DNA of 64,000 nucleotides from an uncultured Arenicella sp. (lineage in GTDB: Bacteria; Pseudomonadota; Gammaproteobacteria; Arenicellales; Arenicellaceae): contig CALIVT010000001.1 in the NCBI GenBank assembly GCA_938048185.1, positions 1 to 64,000 on the forward strand, in the 5' to 3' direction. Positions 53,892 to 62,608 of the stretch are shown piece after piece. The notes under the pieces are model-generated. The model was not told where the DNA came from. It searched no databases and was given only the letters and a program-made list of their open reading frames with translations. Both the position numbers and the translations under genes were made by a program. Within the stretch, counting starts at the first letter, position 1, and each line of letters starts with the position of its first letter.

Positions 53892-56186
53892 ATGAGCCAA
53901 ACTATAAATTTTGCGCGTCACATTCTGTGTCGAAAGCTGGACGAGACACAAGAGCTGATCGCGCGGCGAGTCAAATTGGCGGTGGTGTGCGCGGGCATCA
54001 CATTTAGCTTGGGCGCTAATCAGGCAAGTGCGCAAACCACGCAAGGCGATGCGGGTACACGCAACTCTCAAGAGGAGAAAGCCGAAGTCACCTTGAACTT
54101 GCAAGATGTTGATATTCGGGTATTGATTAACACGGTTGCTGAAGTCAGCGGCAAGAATTTTATCGTCGACCCTCGAGTCAAAGGTAAAGTGTCGGTTATC
54201 TCGGGTGCGTCGCTTGACCCTGAGCAGTTGTATGATGTGTTTTTATCGATCTTAGAAGTGCATAATTTTGCAACGGTCGATTCTGGTGAAGTTATTAAAG
54301 TTGTACCAAGCAATGTTATCAAACAGCGGCCCACGCCCACTCTATTTACACCAACCGAAGACTCTAACGACGCGCAAATCACCCAAATTATTCAATTGAC
54401 CTATGCGTCGGTCCAAGACTTGGTGCCGATCATTCGTCCGTTGATTCCACCGACAAGTCACTTTGCGCCGCATGTGCCCTCGAACAGTGTTGTGTTGACG
54501 GATACTGCGGCAAATATTCAGCGCGTATTAAAAATTATTCGCAAGATCGATGTTCCCGATAAGCGCTCAAACATCCACGTGGTGAACTTGAATTTCGCCA
54601 AAGCGAGTGAGATTGCAGCAACAATGACGCAATTAGTCACTACGACTGCTGACCCTAAAGACGCTGCGACGGCCGCAAAAATTAGTATTCAACCGTTTGA
54701 TGCAATAAATTCGCTCGTCATAAGTGCGCCGGATGATCAATATGGAAAAATTCAAGCCTTAGTCGATCAGCTGGATATCGAGCGAGAAGTGGAGGGCAAC
54801 GTAAACGTTATTCCGCTCAAGCACGCCAAGGCTGAAGACTTGGCAACGATCTTAAAAGACCTGACCGCGAACTCCGCACAAGGTGCGGTAAGTGAGTTCA
54901 CCGTGCAGGCAGATGAGGCGTCGAATTCACTGATTGTCAAGGCCAGTGGCACACAACTCAAAACCGTAGAGAGCGTGGTTGAGAAGCTTGATAAACGTAG
55001 GGCTCAGGTGTTTGTCGAAACAATCATCGCCGAAGTTTCCTTAGATCAAAGCGCTAACTTAGGTATCAATTGGAATATCGGCGGTGAGCGCGGTGGTACA
55101 CCGGGGTCAGGTACTGGCGATACCGCCATACCCGCAGTGGCGGGAACTGGCAACATACAGGATGCCGACGGACGGATTATCGGTACCGCAGCAACCGGAC
55201 AAAGTTTTACTTTAGGCAGTGCTGGTTATAATTATTCGCTACTCGATTTGGGTAAGTACCAGCTCGATATTATTTTGAACGCCATTGCCACGGATACGAA
55301 TAGTAATGTCTTGTCGACGCCGACAATTTTGACCTTGGATAACGAAGAGGCTGAAATTGTTGTTGGACAGGAAGTTCCCTTTGTTACCGGCAGTTTTAAC
55401 AATGGCTTTAACAACCCAAATAACACCGACGGCGGTAATACCGGCAATGGCAACGGCATCGGGGTTGGCAATGGGTTCCAGTCGATCGAGCGAAGAGATG
55501 TTGGCATCATGTTGAAGATCAAGCCTCAGATCAACGACGGGGATACGATCCAGTTAGAAGTGTTGCAAGAAACCTCCGCGATCACCAGCGCAGTAGTGTC
55601 GGGTATTCCCGGTGGCGTAATCACAAATCGACGTTCAATCGAAGCGGTTGTGCAGGTTGATGACGGTCAAATAGTCGCGTTGGGTGGTTTGATCAGTGAT
55701 GACGTGCAAGACACCGTAAGTAAAGTGCCTATTTTGGGTGATATCCCAATTCTGGGAAATTTGTTTCGCAGCAAAGAAAAGCGAGCGGTTAAACGCAATT
55801 TAATGGTGTTTCTTAAACCACATATTATTCGCTCGCCCGAAGAGTTGGCTCAGTTCAGTCGTTCCAAGTACAACGATGTTCGGCGTGATAGTAAAATTGC
55901 CGCGCAGCAGAATCCGAGCTTTATTATCAAAGATTCAGCAGCGCCTATTTTGATTGATTACGATGAGAGCGTCGACGAAGGCGTGGTTGGCAGTGAGCGT
56001 CGTGCCAAACTCGCTCGTGATGGTGTTCCTAAAACGTTCAGATCAAAGGTAAAGAATATTATTTTTGGACGGTCAGCAGACTCAGATGATAAAGATAAGC
56101 CGAGCGACTTTAAAACCGAAGGTGAGCTCGAAGCGATTGAACCTGAAGCGCGCGCCTTACCTGAATTAGATGAGACTCAAGAGTAA
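53892..56186 (+). CDS. gspD: Type II secretion system secretin GspD
   Basis: 764 residues. GspD is the outer-membrane secretin pore of type II secretion. A signal peptide of somewhat unusual length (about residues 1-48, hydrophobic VVCAGITFSLGANQASA) precedes N0 (VTLNLQDVDIRVLINTVAEVSGKNFIVDP), N1-N3 modules (each ending IIRKIDVPDKRSNIHV, VDQLDIEREVEGNVNV and similar) and the secretin domain with VETIIAEVSLDQSANLGINWNI, VPFVTGSFNNG and VPILGDIPILGNLFRS. A Gly/Asn-rich loop and an acidic tail follow (DKDKPSDFKTEGELEAI). The operon continues directly with gspE. No gspC precedes it. Confidence 0.95.
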   Translation: MSQTINFARHILCRKLDETQELIARRVKLAVVCAGITFSLGANQASAQTTQGDAGTRNSQEEKAEVTLNLQDVDIRVLINTVAEVSGKNFIVDPRVKGKVSVISGASLDPEQLYDVFLSILEVHNFATVDSGEVIKVVPSNVIKQRPTPTLFTPTEDSNDAQITQIIQLTYASVQDLVPIIRPLIPPTSHFAPHVPSNSVVLTDTAANIQRVLKIIRKIDVPDKRSNIHVVNLNFAKASEIAATMTQLVTTTADPKDAATAAKISIQPFDAINSLVISAPDDQYGKIQALVDQLDIEREVEGNVNVIPLKHAKAEDLATILKDLTANSAQGAVSEFTVQADEASNSLIVKASGTQLKTVESVVEKLDKRRAQVFVETIIAEVSLDQSANLGINWNIGGERGGTPGSGTGDTAIPAVAGTGNIQDADGRIIGTAATGQSFTLGSAGYNYSLLDLGKYQLDIILNAIATDTNSNVLSTPTILTLDNEEAEIVVGQEVPFVTGSFNNGFNNPNNTDGGNTGNGNGIGVGNGFQSIERRDVGIMLKIKPQINDGDTIQLEVLQETSAITSAVVSGIPGGVITNRRSIEAVVQVDDGQIVALGGLISDDVQDTVSKVPILGDIPILGNLFRSKEKRAVKRNLMVFLKPHIIRSPEELAQFSRSKYNDVRRDSKIAAQQNPSFIIKDSAAPILIDYDESVDEGVVGSERRAKLARDGVPKTFRSKVKNIIFGRSADSDDKDKPSDFKTEGELEAIEPEARALPELDETQE

Positions 56187-56194
56187 GCCTCGGT

Positions 56195-57742
56195 ATGAGT
56201 GAATTACTTAGTCAAGAAAGCGTCAGGGAAGAACCTGGCATTGAGGTTGCGTTTGAGCCAGAAGAGGCTCAAAGCCGCGAATCCCTCATTCCGTACTCTT
56301 ACGCGAAGAAGCACAACGTTTTGGTCCATATGCAGGACGACGGCACCGCTCAGGTAAGCTGTATGGACACGCCGAAATTAGCGGTGTTGTCTGAGCTAAA
56401 GCGTCGACTAAATACTCGCTTAGTACTCAATAAGTTGGCACCCGGGGCGTTCGATACATTGCTGCGTTCCGTTTACGATACGGGCGGTAGTCAAGCGACC
56501 CAGCTAATGGATGATATGGGCGACGGTCTTGATCTTGAGCGGCTTGCTCAGGAAATGCCGCAGACCACTGATTTACTTGAAGCTGATGATGACGCGCCAA
56601 TCATTCGGCTAATAAATGCATTGTTGACTCAGGCGATTCGCGAGAACGCCTCGGATATTCACGTTGAAGCCTTTGAAGAGGAGTCAATTGTACGGTTTCG
56701 TGTCGATGGTGTATTGCGTGATATTTTATCGCCGCGCCGTGAGCTACACGGCGCACTTATCTCGCGTATCAAAGTTATGTCAAAATTAGACATCGCCGAA
56801 AAACGTTTACCGCAGGATGGTCGCATGTCACTGCGTGTGGCGGAACATCCGGTGGACGTGCGGGTATCTACCTTGCCAACACAGCATGGCGAGCGCGTGG
56901 TAATGCGTTTGTTAGACAAGCAAAGCGCGCGTCTGGATTTAAAAGCGCTGGGCATGCCAGCCGACATTCTTGCAACGTTTGAGGAATTAATCGGTAAACC
57001 GAATGGTATTTTGCTGGTTACCGGGCCAACCGGTTCGGGCAAAACGACGACGCTTTATTCTGGCTTACATCGACTTGATCGCAAGCGTCTGAATATTCTA
57101 ACGGTTGAAGACCCGGTTGAATACGATTTAGACGGTGTTGGTCAAACCCAAATGAATTCCAAAATCGGCCTCACTTTTGCCAGTGGGCTGCGTTCAATTT
57201 TACGTCAGGACCCTGACGTTGTGTTGGTGGGTGAGATTCGTGATTTGGAAACCGCCGAAATCTCTGTGCAAGCCAGTTTAACGGGCCACTTAGTATTGTC
57301 TACCTTACACACCAACACGGCTGTTGGTGCGGTCACGCGTCTAGTTGACATGGGTGTAGAGCCATTTTTAATTGCCTCGAGCCTAGTCGGGGTGTTGGCG
57401 CAACGATTAGTGCGCCGGCTTTGCCCGACCTGTAAACAGCCCCACGAGGCCGATGAGGCTGAACGCGAGCTGCTTGGTTTAGCGGTGGATCATCAAGCGA
57501 GTTTGTATCACGCGAAAGGGTGCACTGAATGCGATCAAATTGGTTATCGCGGGCGCTTAGGTATTTACGAGTTGATCGGCATGGACGACGGCATGCGTCG
57601 TCTTATTCACGACCAGGTATCAGAAAACGAGTTGACGGATCACGCGCGTCGTTCGTCAAAGAGCTTGATGCAGAATGGCTTTGAGCGCGTTATACAAGGT
57701 CAAACTACCTTAGACGAAGTCTTTCGTGTGACTCAAGCTTAG
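56195..57742 (+). CDS. gspE: Type II secretion system ATPase GspE
   Basis: 515 residues. GspE is the cytoplasmic hexameric ATPase that powers pseudopilus assembly. Walker A is GPTGSGKT (277-284). The Asp box LTVEDPVEYDLDGVGQTQMN, Walker B DVVLVGEIRDLETAEI and His box GHLVLSTLHTNTAVGAVTRL are intact. A tetracysteine zinc motif (CPTC ... CTEC) lies near 410-445. The N-terminal domain for GspL binding is about 1-150. It starts 8 bp after gspD. Confidence 0.97.
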   Translation: MSELLSQESVREEPGIEVAFEPEEAQSRESLIPYSYAKKHNVLVHMQDDGTAQVSCMDTPKLAVLSELKRRLNTRLVLNKLAPGAFDTLLRSVYDTGGSQATQLMDDMGDGLDLERLAQEMPQTTDLLEADDDAPIIRLINALLTQAIRENASDIHVEAFEEESIVRFRVDGVLRDILSPRRELHGALISRIKVMSKLDIAEKRLPQDGRMSLRVAEHPVDVRVSTLPTQHGERVVMRLLDKQSARLDLKALGMPADILATFEELIGKPNGILLVTGPTGSGKTTTLYSGLHRLDRKRLNILTVEDPVEYDLDGVGQTQMNSKIGLTFASGLRSILRQDPDVVLVGEIRDLETAEISVQASLTGHLVLSTLHTNTAVGAVTRLVDMGVEPFLIASSLVGVLAQRLVRRLCPTCKQPHEADEAERELLGLAVDHQASLYHAKGCTECDQIGYRGRLGIYELIGMDDGMRRLIHDQVSENELTDHARRSSKSLMQNGFERVIQGQTTLDEVFRVTQA

Positions 57743-57753
57743 GTAGCTATTCT

Positions 57754-58980
57754 ATGGGCGCTTTCGAATATCAGGCACTGGATGCAAAGGGTAAAACCAT
57801 AAAGAGCATCACCACCGGTGATCATGCGAAACAAGTTCGCGCGGAACTTCGTGCTCAAGGCTTGATGCCGCTTGAAGTCAAAGCAATATCTGACAGCGCG
57901 GCGAGTAAATCGGATAAGAAGGAGCGCGGAAATACTCGCGTTAAAATTCGTACCAACGATTTATCCATTCTGACTCGGCAAATGGCAACATTGCTAGAGT
58001 CTGGTATGACGGTTGAGGAGACACTCAGTGCTGTGATTAAGCAGTCAGAAGGGCATAAGATTAAATCAGTAATGAGCGATATTCGCTCGTTAGTTACCGA
58101 GGGTTACTCCTTGTCCGATGCGATTGGGAAGTACCCCAATAGCTTTCCTGAAATTTACCGCGCGTCGATCTCCGCGGGCGAGCAATCAGGCACGCTTGAT
58201 AACGTGCTAGACCGCTTAGCCGACTATTTAGAAGATAGCCATGCGATGCAGCAAAAAATCACGCAAGCGATTGTCTATCCAATCTTTTTGTTTTTTGTGT
58301 GTGCGGCTATTTTAGTTGTGTTAATAACCGTCGTAGTGCCGAAAGTTGTGACTGTTTACGAAGATATAAACCAGGAATTACCGACGCTTACACAAGCGGT
58401 AATCAAATTGTCAGATTTCATGGTCAATTATGGTGCTATTTTAGCGGTTGTACTGGTTTTAACCGTACTTGGATTTCGTTATGTTTTTAGCCAGGAGAAA
58501 CCACGCTTTTGGTTGCATTCCTTATATTTAAGGGTCGCCGGACTGCGAAAAATGGTGCAGAACGTCGATACCGCTAGAATGGCCAGAACGTTGTCGATTA
58601 TGGTAGGTTCTGGCGTACCCATTCTGTCGTCAATGCGAGCGAGCGAAGGCGTTATGAGTAACCGTGTGTTGCAGAAAAATCTTCATGCGGCAACCGAAGA
58701 AGTGGCACAGGGTGTGTCAATTGGCCGCGCATTAGACAGGCATGGCAACTTTCCGCCATTGTTAGTTCACATGGTTTCTAGTGGTGAAAATAGTGGCCGT
58801 TTAGGGCACATGCTTGAGAAGGCCGCGACCGCGACCGAAAACGAAATGCAGACTCGTATTAGTATGATGGTGAGTTTGCTGGGGCCGGTAATGATTTTAG
58901 TTATGGGCTCTATGGTGTTAGTTATTATTTTGGCGATTTTGATGCCAATGTTTCAATTGCAAGAGATGATTAATCTCTAG
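57754..58980 (+). CDS. gspF: Type II secretion system inner-membrane protein GspF
   Basis: 408 residues, the polytopic platform protein of the T2SS. GAFEYQALDAKGKTIKS is the typical start. Two homologous helical domains (about 65-190 and 270-395) flank membrane segments at about 170-200 (VYPIFLFFVCAAILVVLIT), 220-245 and 375-400 (GPVMILVMGSMVLVIILAIL). SILTRQMATLLESGMTVEETL and LSIMVGSGVPILSSM are the GspF signature repeats. It starts 11 bp after gspE. Confidence 0.96.
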   Translation: MGAFEYQALDAKGKTIKSITTGDHAKQVRAELRAQGLMPLEVKAISDSAASKSDKKERGNTRVKIRTNDLSILTRQMATLLESGMTVEETLSAVIKQSEGHKIKSVMSDIRSLVTEGYSLSDAIGKYPNSFPEIYRASISAGEQSGTLDNVLDRLADYLEDSHAMQQKITQAIVYPIFLFFVCAAILVVLITVVVPKVVTVYEDINQELPTLTQAVIKLSDFMVNYGAILAVVLVLTVLGFRYVFSQEKPRFWLHSLYLRVAGLRKMVQNVDTARMARTLSIMVGSGVPILSSMRASEGVMSNRVLQKNLHAATEEVAQGVSIGRALDRHGNFPPLLVHMVSSGENSGRLGHMLEKAATATENEMQTRISMMVSLLGPVMILVMGSMVLVIILAILMPMFQLQEMINL

Positions 58981-58992
58981 AGTGTGAGAAAA

Positions 58993-59433
58993 ATGAGAGT
59001 AGACAAAAATATTAAGTTTGCAGCACGCCAGTCGGGCTTTACTTTGATCGAGATAATGGTCGTGGTGATTATCATCGGCTTGTTATCAACGATGATCCTA
59101 CCGAATCTGTTTAATCAACAAGACAAGGCCTTTGTCACAAAAGCGAAAGCGGATGTGAGTAAAGTTGGGTCAGCACTGGATTTGTATCGTTTAGATAATT
59201 TCAGTTACCCCTCAACCTCTGAGGGCTTGCAAGCGTTAGTTACGAACCCTGGTAAGCCAAACTGGACCGGCTATCTAAACAAGATTCAAAAAGACCCGTG
59301 GGGCAATGACTTCCAGTATCAGCAGCCTGGCACACACAACCCGAATGGCTATGATCTATGGAGCTTTGGCAAAGACGGAGCACCGGGCGGTGAAGGTTCT
59401 GCAAGAGATATTGGTAACTGGGACGCCGAATAA
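58993..59433 (+). CDS. gspG: Type II secretion system major pseudopilin GspG
   Basis: 146 residues from ATG 58993 (GTG 58984 is an alternative). The prepilin peptidase site SG-FTLIEIMVVVIIIGLLSTMI shows the Phe that becomes the methylated N-terminus and the Glu5 required for assembly. The C-terminal part has the calcium-binding GspG form: NPNGYDLWSFGKDGAPGGEG. It ends the visible operon; the other pseudopilins (H-K) and GspL/M/C are not in this window. Confidence 0.96.
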   Translation: MRVDKNIKFAARQSGFTLIEIMVVVIIIGLLSTMILPNLFNQQDKAFVTKAKADVSKVGSALDLYRLDNFSYPSTSEGLQALVTNPGKPNWTGYLNKIQKDPWGNDFQYQQPGTHNPNGYDLWSFGKDGAPGGEGSARDIGNWDAE

Positions 59434-59472
59434 AAAGACCACTTTAATGTTTATTGGTCGCCAAGCTAGCTC

Positions 59473-60057
59473 TTAGCGATCTAATCGTTCCGCGGAATTG
59501 ATATTCAGGAAGCCGTCAGCATTGTGGGAGAAGTCGACTTCCTGGATGCCAATTTTCCCATACCAACGATGCATTGCACGTTCGCCATTGGTGTAAAAGT
59601 CAATCAACGAAGCCCAAGCACCCCGCTTAATTAAACAGTGTAAGTTTTGCCTGCGCAAACCATCGTGGGCAACTGCGACCAAGCAATTGTGCCCCGATTC
59701 TGCGTGTAGTTTCTGACCAAGATCAAGCGGAATGTTGGGCGTGTCACAGCTCGTGATGAGTGCCGCGTCGAAATCCGATTTATTAAGGTGTTCTAGGGCT
59801 GCGCTAAGGCCCGCCATCGGCCCTTGAAAGCCAGTGTCTTTGTCGCGCGTCACATGAAACCCCAGTTTTTTATATTGCTCAATGTTCCTATTGGCACAAA
59901 TAACTAGGTCTGAAACCTGTGGTTCCAAGCGTGAGGTTGTATGGTCGATCAGGCGTTTACCATGATAAATTTGCAGGCCTTTATCTGCGCCGTTGAAACG
60001 ACGCCCTGCGCCACCAGCGAGAACGATGCCGACGATACGTGATTCATTTTTCTGCAT
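59473..60057 (-). CDS. mobA: Molybdenum cofactor guanylyltransferase MobA
   Basis: 194 residues, transfers GMP from GTP to molybdopterin for bis-MGD cofactor synthesis. The nucleotide loop is VLAGGAGRRFNGADKGLQ (14-31). Further blocks: FQGPMAGLSAAL and the metal-binding SCDTPNIP. It is convergent with gspG. Its presence implies molybdoenzymes of the DMSO-reductase family in this organism. Confidence 0.93.
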   Translation of the reverse strand: MQKNESRIVGIVLAGGAGRRFNGADKGLQIYHGKRLIDHTTSRLEPQVSDLVICANRNIEQYKKLGFHVTRDKDTGFQGPMAGLSAALEHLNKSDFDAALITSCDTPNIPLDLGQKLHAESGHNCLVAVAHDGLRRQNLHCLIKRGAWASLIDFYTNGERAMHRWYGKIGIQEVDFSHNADGFLNINSAERLDR

Positions 60058-60140
60058 AAAGAACGAACTGAGCCTTAGTTGATAAAAGTTTGCACCCGAT
60101 ACTGCTATATTTAAACGGAAATAGACTATCGAGCTTAATT

Positions 60141-60557
60141 ATGACATCAATGATACTCCCCGCCGTTGTTTTAATGTTAGTCACCGCAGTGGTATGGCTA
60201 AAGATGTTTATTGGGCGACTTGTCGCTACCAAAAAACTTGGGATTGAACCGCAAGACTTGGCTACCCCAGAGCAAGTCACAGCGGCCTTTAACGACAGAA
60301 CTCAAGCAGCGGGTAATTGTTTTAAAAACCTATTCGAAATGCCCGTTATTTTTTATGCATTAACGGCGTTTATTACCACGCTTGGTATTCCCGACACGCT
60401 GTATGTCAACCTTGCATGGACGTTTGTCGGGCTGCGTGGATTACAAGCCAGCGTGCATTGTACCTATAATAAAGTTATGCACCGTTTTCTCGCCTATTTT
60501 GCCTCCTCACTGGTGCTCTGGTTCATGCTGATCCGCGTGTTTATGACGCTTATTTAG
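60141..60557 (+). CDS. MAPEG-family membrane protein
   Basis: 138 residues from ATG 60141 (ATG 60150 also possible). Four membrane segments are visible: ILPAVVLMLVTAVVWLKMFIG, MPVIFYALTAFITTLGI, LAWTFVGLRGLQASVHC and LAYFASSLVLWFMLIRVFM. The pattern FKNLFEMPVIFY with LRGLQASVHCTYN is the MAPEG glutathione-dependent family (eicosanoid/glutathione metabolism). Bacterial members are often of unknown substrate. Confidence 0.8.
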   Translation: MTSMILPAVVLMLVTAVVWLKMFIGRLVATKKLGIEPQDLATPEQVTAAFNDRTQAAGNCFKNLFEMPVIFYALTAFITTLGIPDTLYVNLAWTFVGLRGLQASVHCTYNKVMHRFLAYFASSLVLWFMLIRVFMTLI

Positions 60558-60684
60558 GTTTTTAAGCCTGGCGTGTTCGTTGCTTCGTGAATTTATATCT
60601 AATTAACCTACATTGCCTATAGTAAATGGCAAAAGAGGGCGCTTTCCTGTAACCTGCGCCCCACTTAAACTAGAGATTTACTTC

Positions 60685-62118
60685 ATGAAATTTGCTGACT
60701 TAGGTCTATCGGACGCTTTGCTCGACGCCATTGAACTTCAAGGTTATACCGAGCCATCGCCGATTCAGAGCAAGGCCATCCCTCACGTGATCGAGGGCAA
60801 GGATGTGATGGCTGCGGCCCAGACTGGCACGGGTAAAACGGCGGGGTTTACGCTGCCGATTTTGCATCGCTTAAGCAATACGCCCAAACCTCAAAATAAT
60901 GACAAGCGCAAGAGTAATCAAGCACGAGCCTTGGTACTGACGCCCACTCGAGAGTTAGCCGCGCAGGTTGCGGCAAGTGTCGAGACCTATGGCCAGAACT
61001 TGAAGATTAAATCAGCCGTGGTGTTCGGCGGCGTGAAGATTAACCCGCAAATGCAAAAACTGCGTGGCGGCGTTGATGTGCTAATTGCAACACCGGGCCG
61101 GCTACTCGACTTGCACAATCAAAACGCTGTACACTTCGACAACCTAGAAGTGCTTGTTTTAGACGAAGCTGATCGTATGCTCGATATGGGCTTCATTCAC
61201 GATATTAGACGTATTATAAAACTGCTGCCGCGTAAGCGTCAGAATCTTTTGTTTTCAGCAACCTTTTCAGATGAGATTCGCCAGTTGGCTAAGACCATCG
61301 TTCATCAACCAGTCGAAGTGTCGGTAAGCCCGGCCAACAGCACGGTAGATGCGGTTAAACAAAGTTTGATTGCGGTCGAAAAAGCCGACAAAACACGTAT
61401 CCTAACCAGCCTGATTAAGGAAAACGATTGGTTTCAAGTGTTGGTGTTTTCGCGTACAAAACATGGTGCCAACCGTTTAGCCAAACAGCTGGTTGCCAAG
61501 GGCATAGAAGCATCGGCGATTCACGGTAACAAAAGCCAAGGCGCACGCACAAAAGCATTAGCTGAGTTCAAGCAAGGCAAAGTCAGAGTGCTTGTTGCAA
61601 CCGATATTGCGGCCAGAGGCATCGACATAGATCAGTTGCCACACGTTGTGAATTTCGACCTGCCACAAGTTGCTGAAGACTATGTGCACCGCATAGGCCG
61701 TACTGGTCGAGCTGGGGCAACGGGTGAAGCTGTATCACTAGTGTCGCACGATGAATTTAAATTGCTACTTGGTATTGAACGCTTAATTAAAAAGGAAATT
61801 CCGCGTGTTGAGTTGGACGGATATCAGCCGTTAAATGACTTACCAAGTTCAAAAAAAGACTTTCGTGACATTAAGCCAAAGAAACCAAAGAAGCCAAGTA
61901 ATCAAAGGTCTCGGGGCGGCAATGGCTCGCAACAAAATAAGAAGGACGTCGCAGAAAAAGCTGATGGTGGACGTAACAGCAAGAAGAAGCGACCAAATTT
62001 TAAAAAGAAACCCAGTCAATCTCGCCCGCCGAGGCCTGGGCGGAACGCAAGACGCGCAAAAAAAGTAGGTAACAAATCAGCCTCAAGTGTTAACGGCAAC
62101 GTGAAGGCGGCGAATTAA
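60685..62118 (+). CDS. DEAD-box RNA helicase RhlE-like
   Basis: 477 residues from ATG 60685; the ORF opens earlier but the [16 protein letters not shown] start is the family one. The motifs are all there: Q motif ([13 protein letters not shown]), Walker A AQTGTGKT (45-52), [21 protein letters not shown] ([10 protein letters not shown]), SAT (LFSATFS), [11 protein letters not shown] and [10 protein letters not shown]. The C-terminal tail is strongly basic ([22 protein letters not shown], then [10 protein letters not shown]), as in RhlE. It assists ribosome maturation and mRNA handling in the cytoplasm. Confidence 0.9.
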   Translation: MKFADLGLSDALLDAIELQGYTEPSPIQSKAIPHVIEGKDVMAAAQTGTGKTAGFTLPILHRLSNTPKPQNNDKRKSNQARALVLTPTRELAAQVAASVETYGQNLKIKSAVVFGGVKINPQMQKLRGGVDVLIATPGRLLDLHNQNAVHFDNLEVLVLDEADRMLDMGFIHDIRRIIKLLPRKRQNLLFSATFSDEIRQLAKTIVHQPVEVSVSPANSTVDAVKQSLIAVEKADKTRILTSLIKENDWFQVLVFSRTKHGANRLAKQLVAKGIEASAIHGNKSQGARTKALAEFKQGKVRVLVATDIAARGIDIDQLPHVVNFDLPQVAEDYVHRIGRTGRAGATGEAVSLVSHDEFKLLLGIERLIKKEIPRVELDGYQPLNDLPSSKKDFRDIKPKKPKKPSNQRSRGGNGSQQNKKDVAEKADGGRNSKKKRPNFKKKPSQSRPPRPGRNARRAKKVGNKSASSVNGNVKAAN

Positions 62119-62133
62119 TTCCAGTTTTTTTTT

Positions 62134-62535
62134 ATGGCATTGTTTGATCGATTTTCGTTTGCGCAGCGTAGTTTAATACCCTCAATGGCGGGCTTTTTGT
62201 TTTACGGTTCGTGGGCATTTTTCGTCAATATTATGTACGGAAAATTTGTGGCACTTAAGGCCGCACTGGTTCAAGGTTCCTACAGTTTTTTAATCACACT
62301 GGTAATGACTCTGATGCTTGAGGGTCTGCATAAACTATTGGGTCGTTACCTTAGTAATAGCAGTGTGGTTAACTGGGCGACTATTACAGTTTGCTGCTCA
62401 ATTGTGTTTTCGGGTTCATGGATTGTGAACACGATTGCGGGCACTCCTGAAATATTTCGCACGGTTATTTTAGGGTACATTATTGGTGGTTTATTCAGTA
62501 TTACCTACGTTCTGGGGTTGTCACAAAGAGCCTAG
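62134..62535 (+). CDS. Small membrane protein of unknown function
   Basis: 133 residues with about four hydrophobic segments: SLIPSMAGFLFYGSWAFFVNIMYG, ALVQGSYSFLITLVMTLMLE, WATITVCCSIVFSGSWIVN and TVILGYIIGGLFSITYVLGLS. The G-x-x-G-S-W repetition in segments 1 and 3 hints at an internal duplication. I do not recognise the family. It starts 15 bp after the helicase gene, so it may be co-transcribed. Confidence 0.7.
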   Translation: MALFDRFSFAQRSLIPSMAGFLFYGSWAFFVNIMYGKFVALKAALVQGSYSFLITLVMTLMLEGLHKLLGRYLSNSSVVNWATITVCCSIVFSGSWIVNTIAGTPEIFRTVILGYIIGGLFSITYVLGLSQRA

Positions 62536-62608
62536 ACTTTGGGCCAGAACCACAAGTGGAATCTCTATGTTATGCTTTCCGGATAACAGCATATATGAGA
62601 TAAAATTT

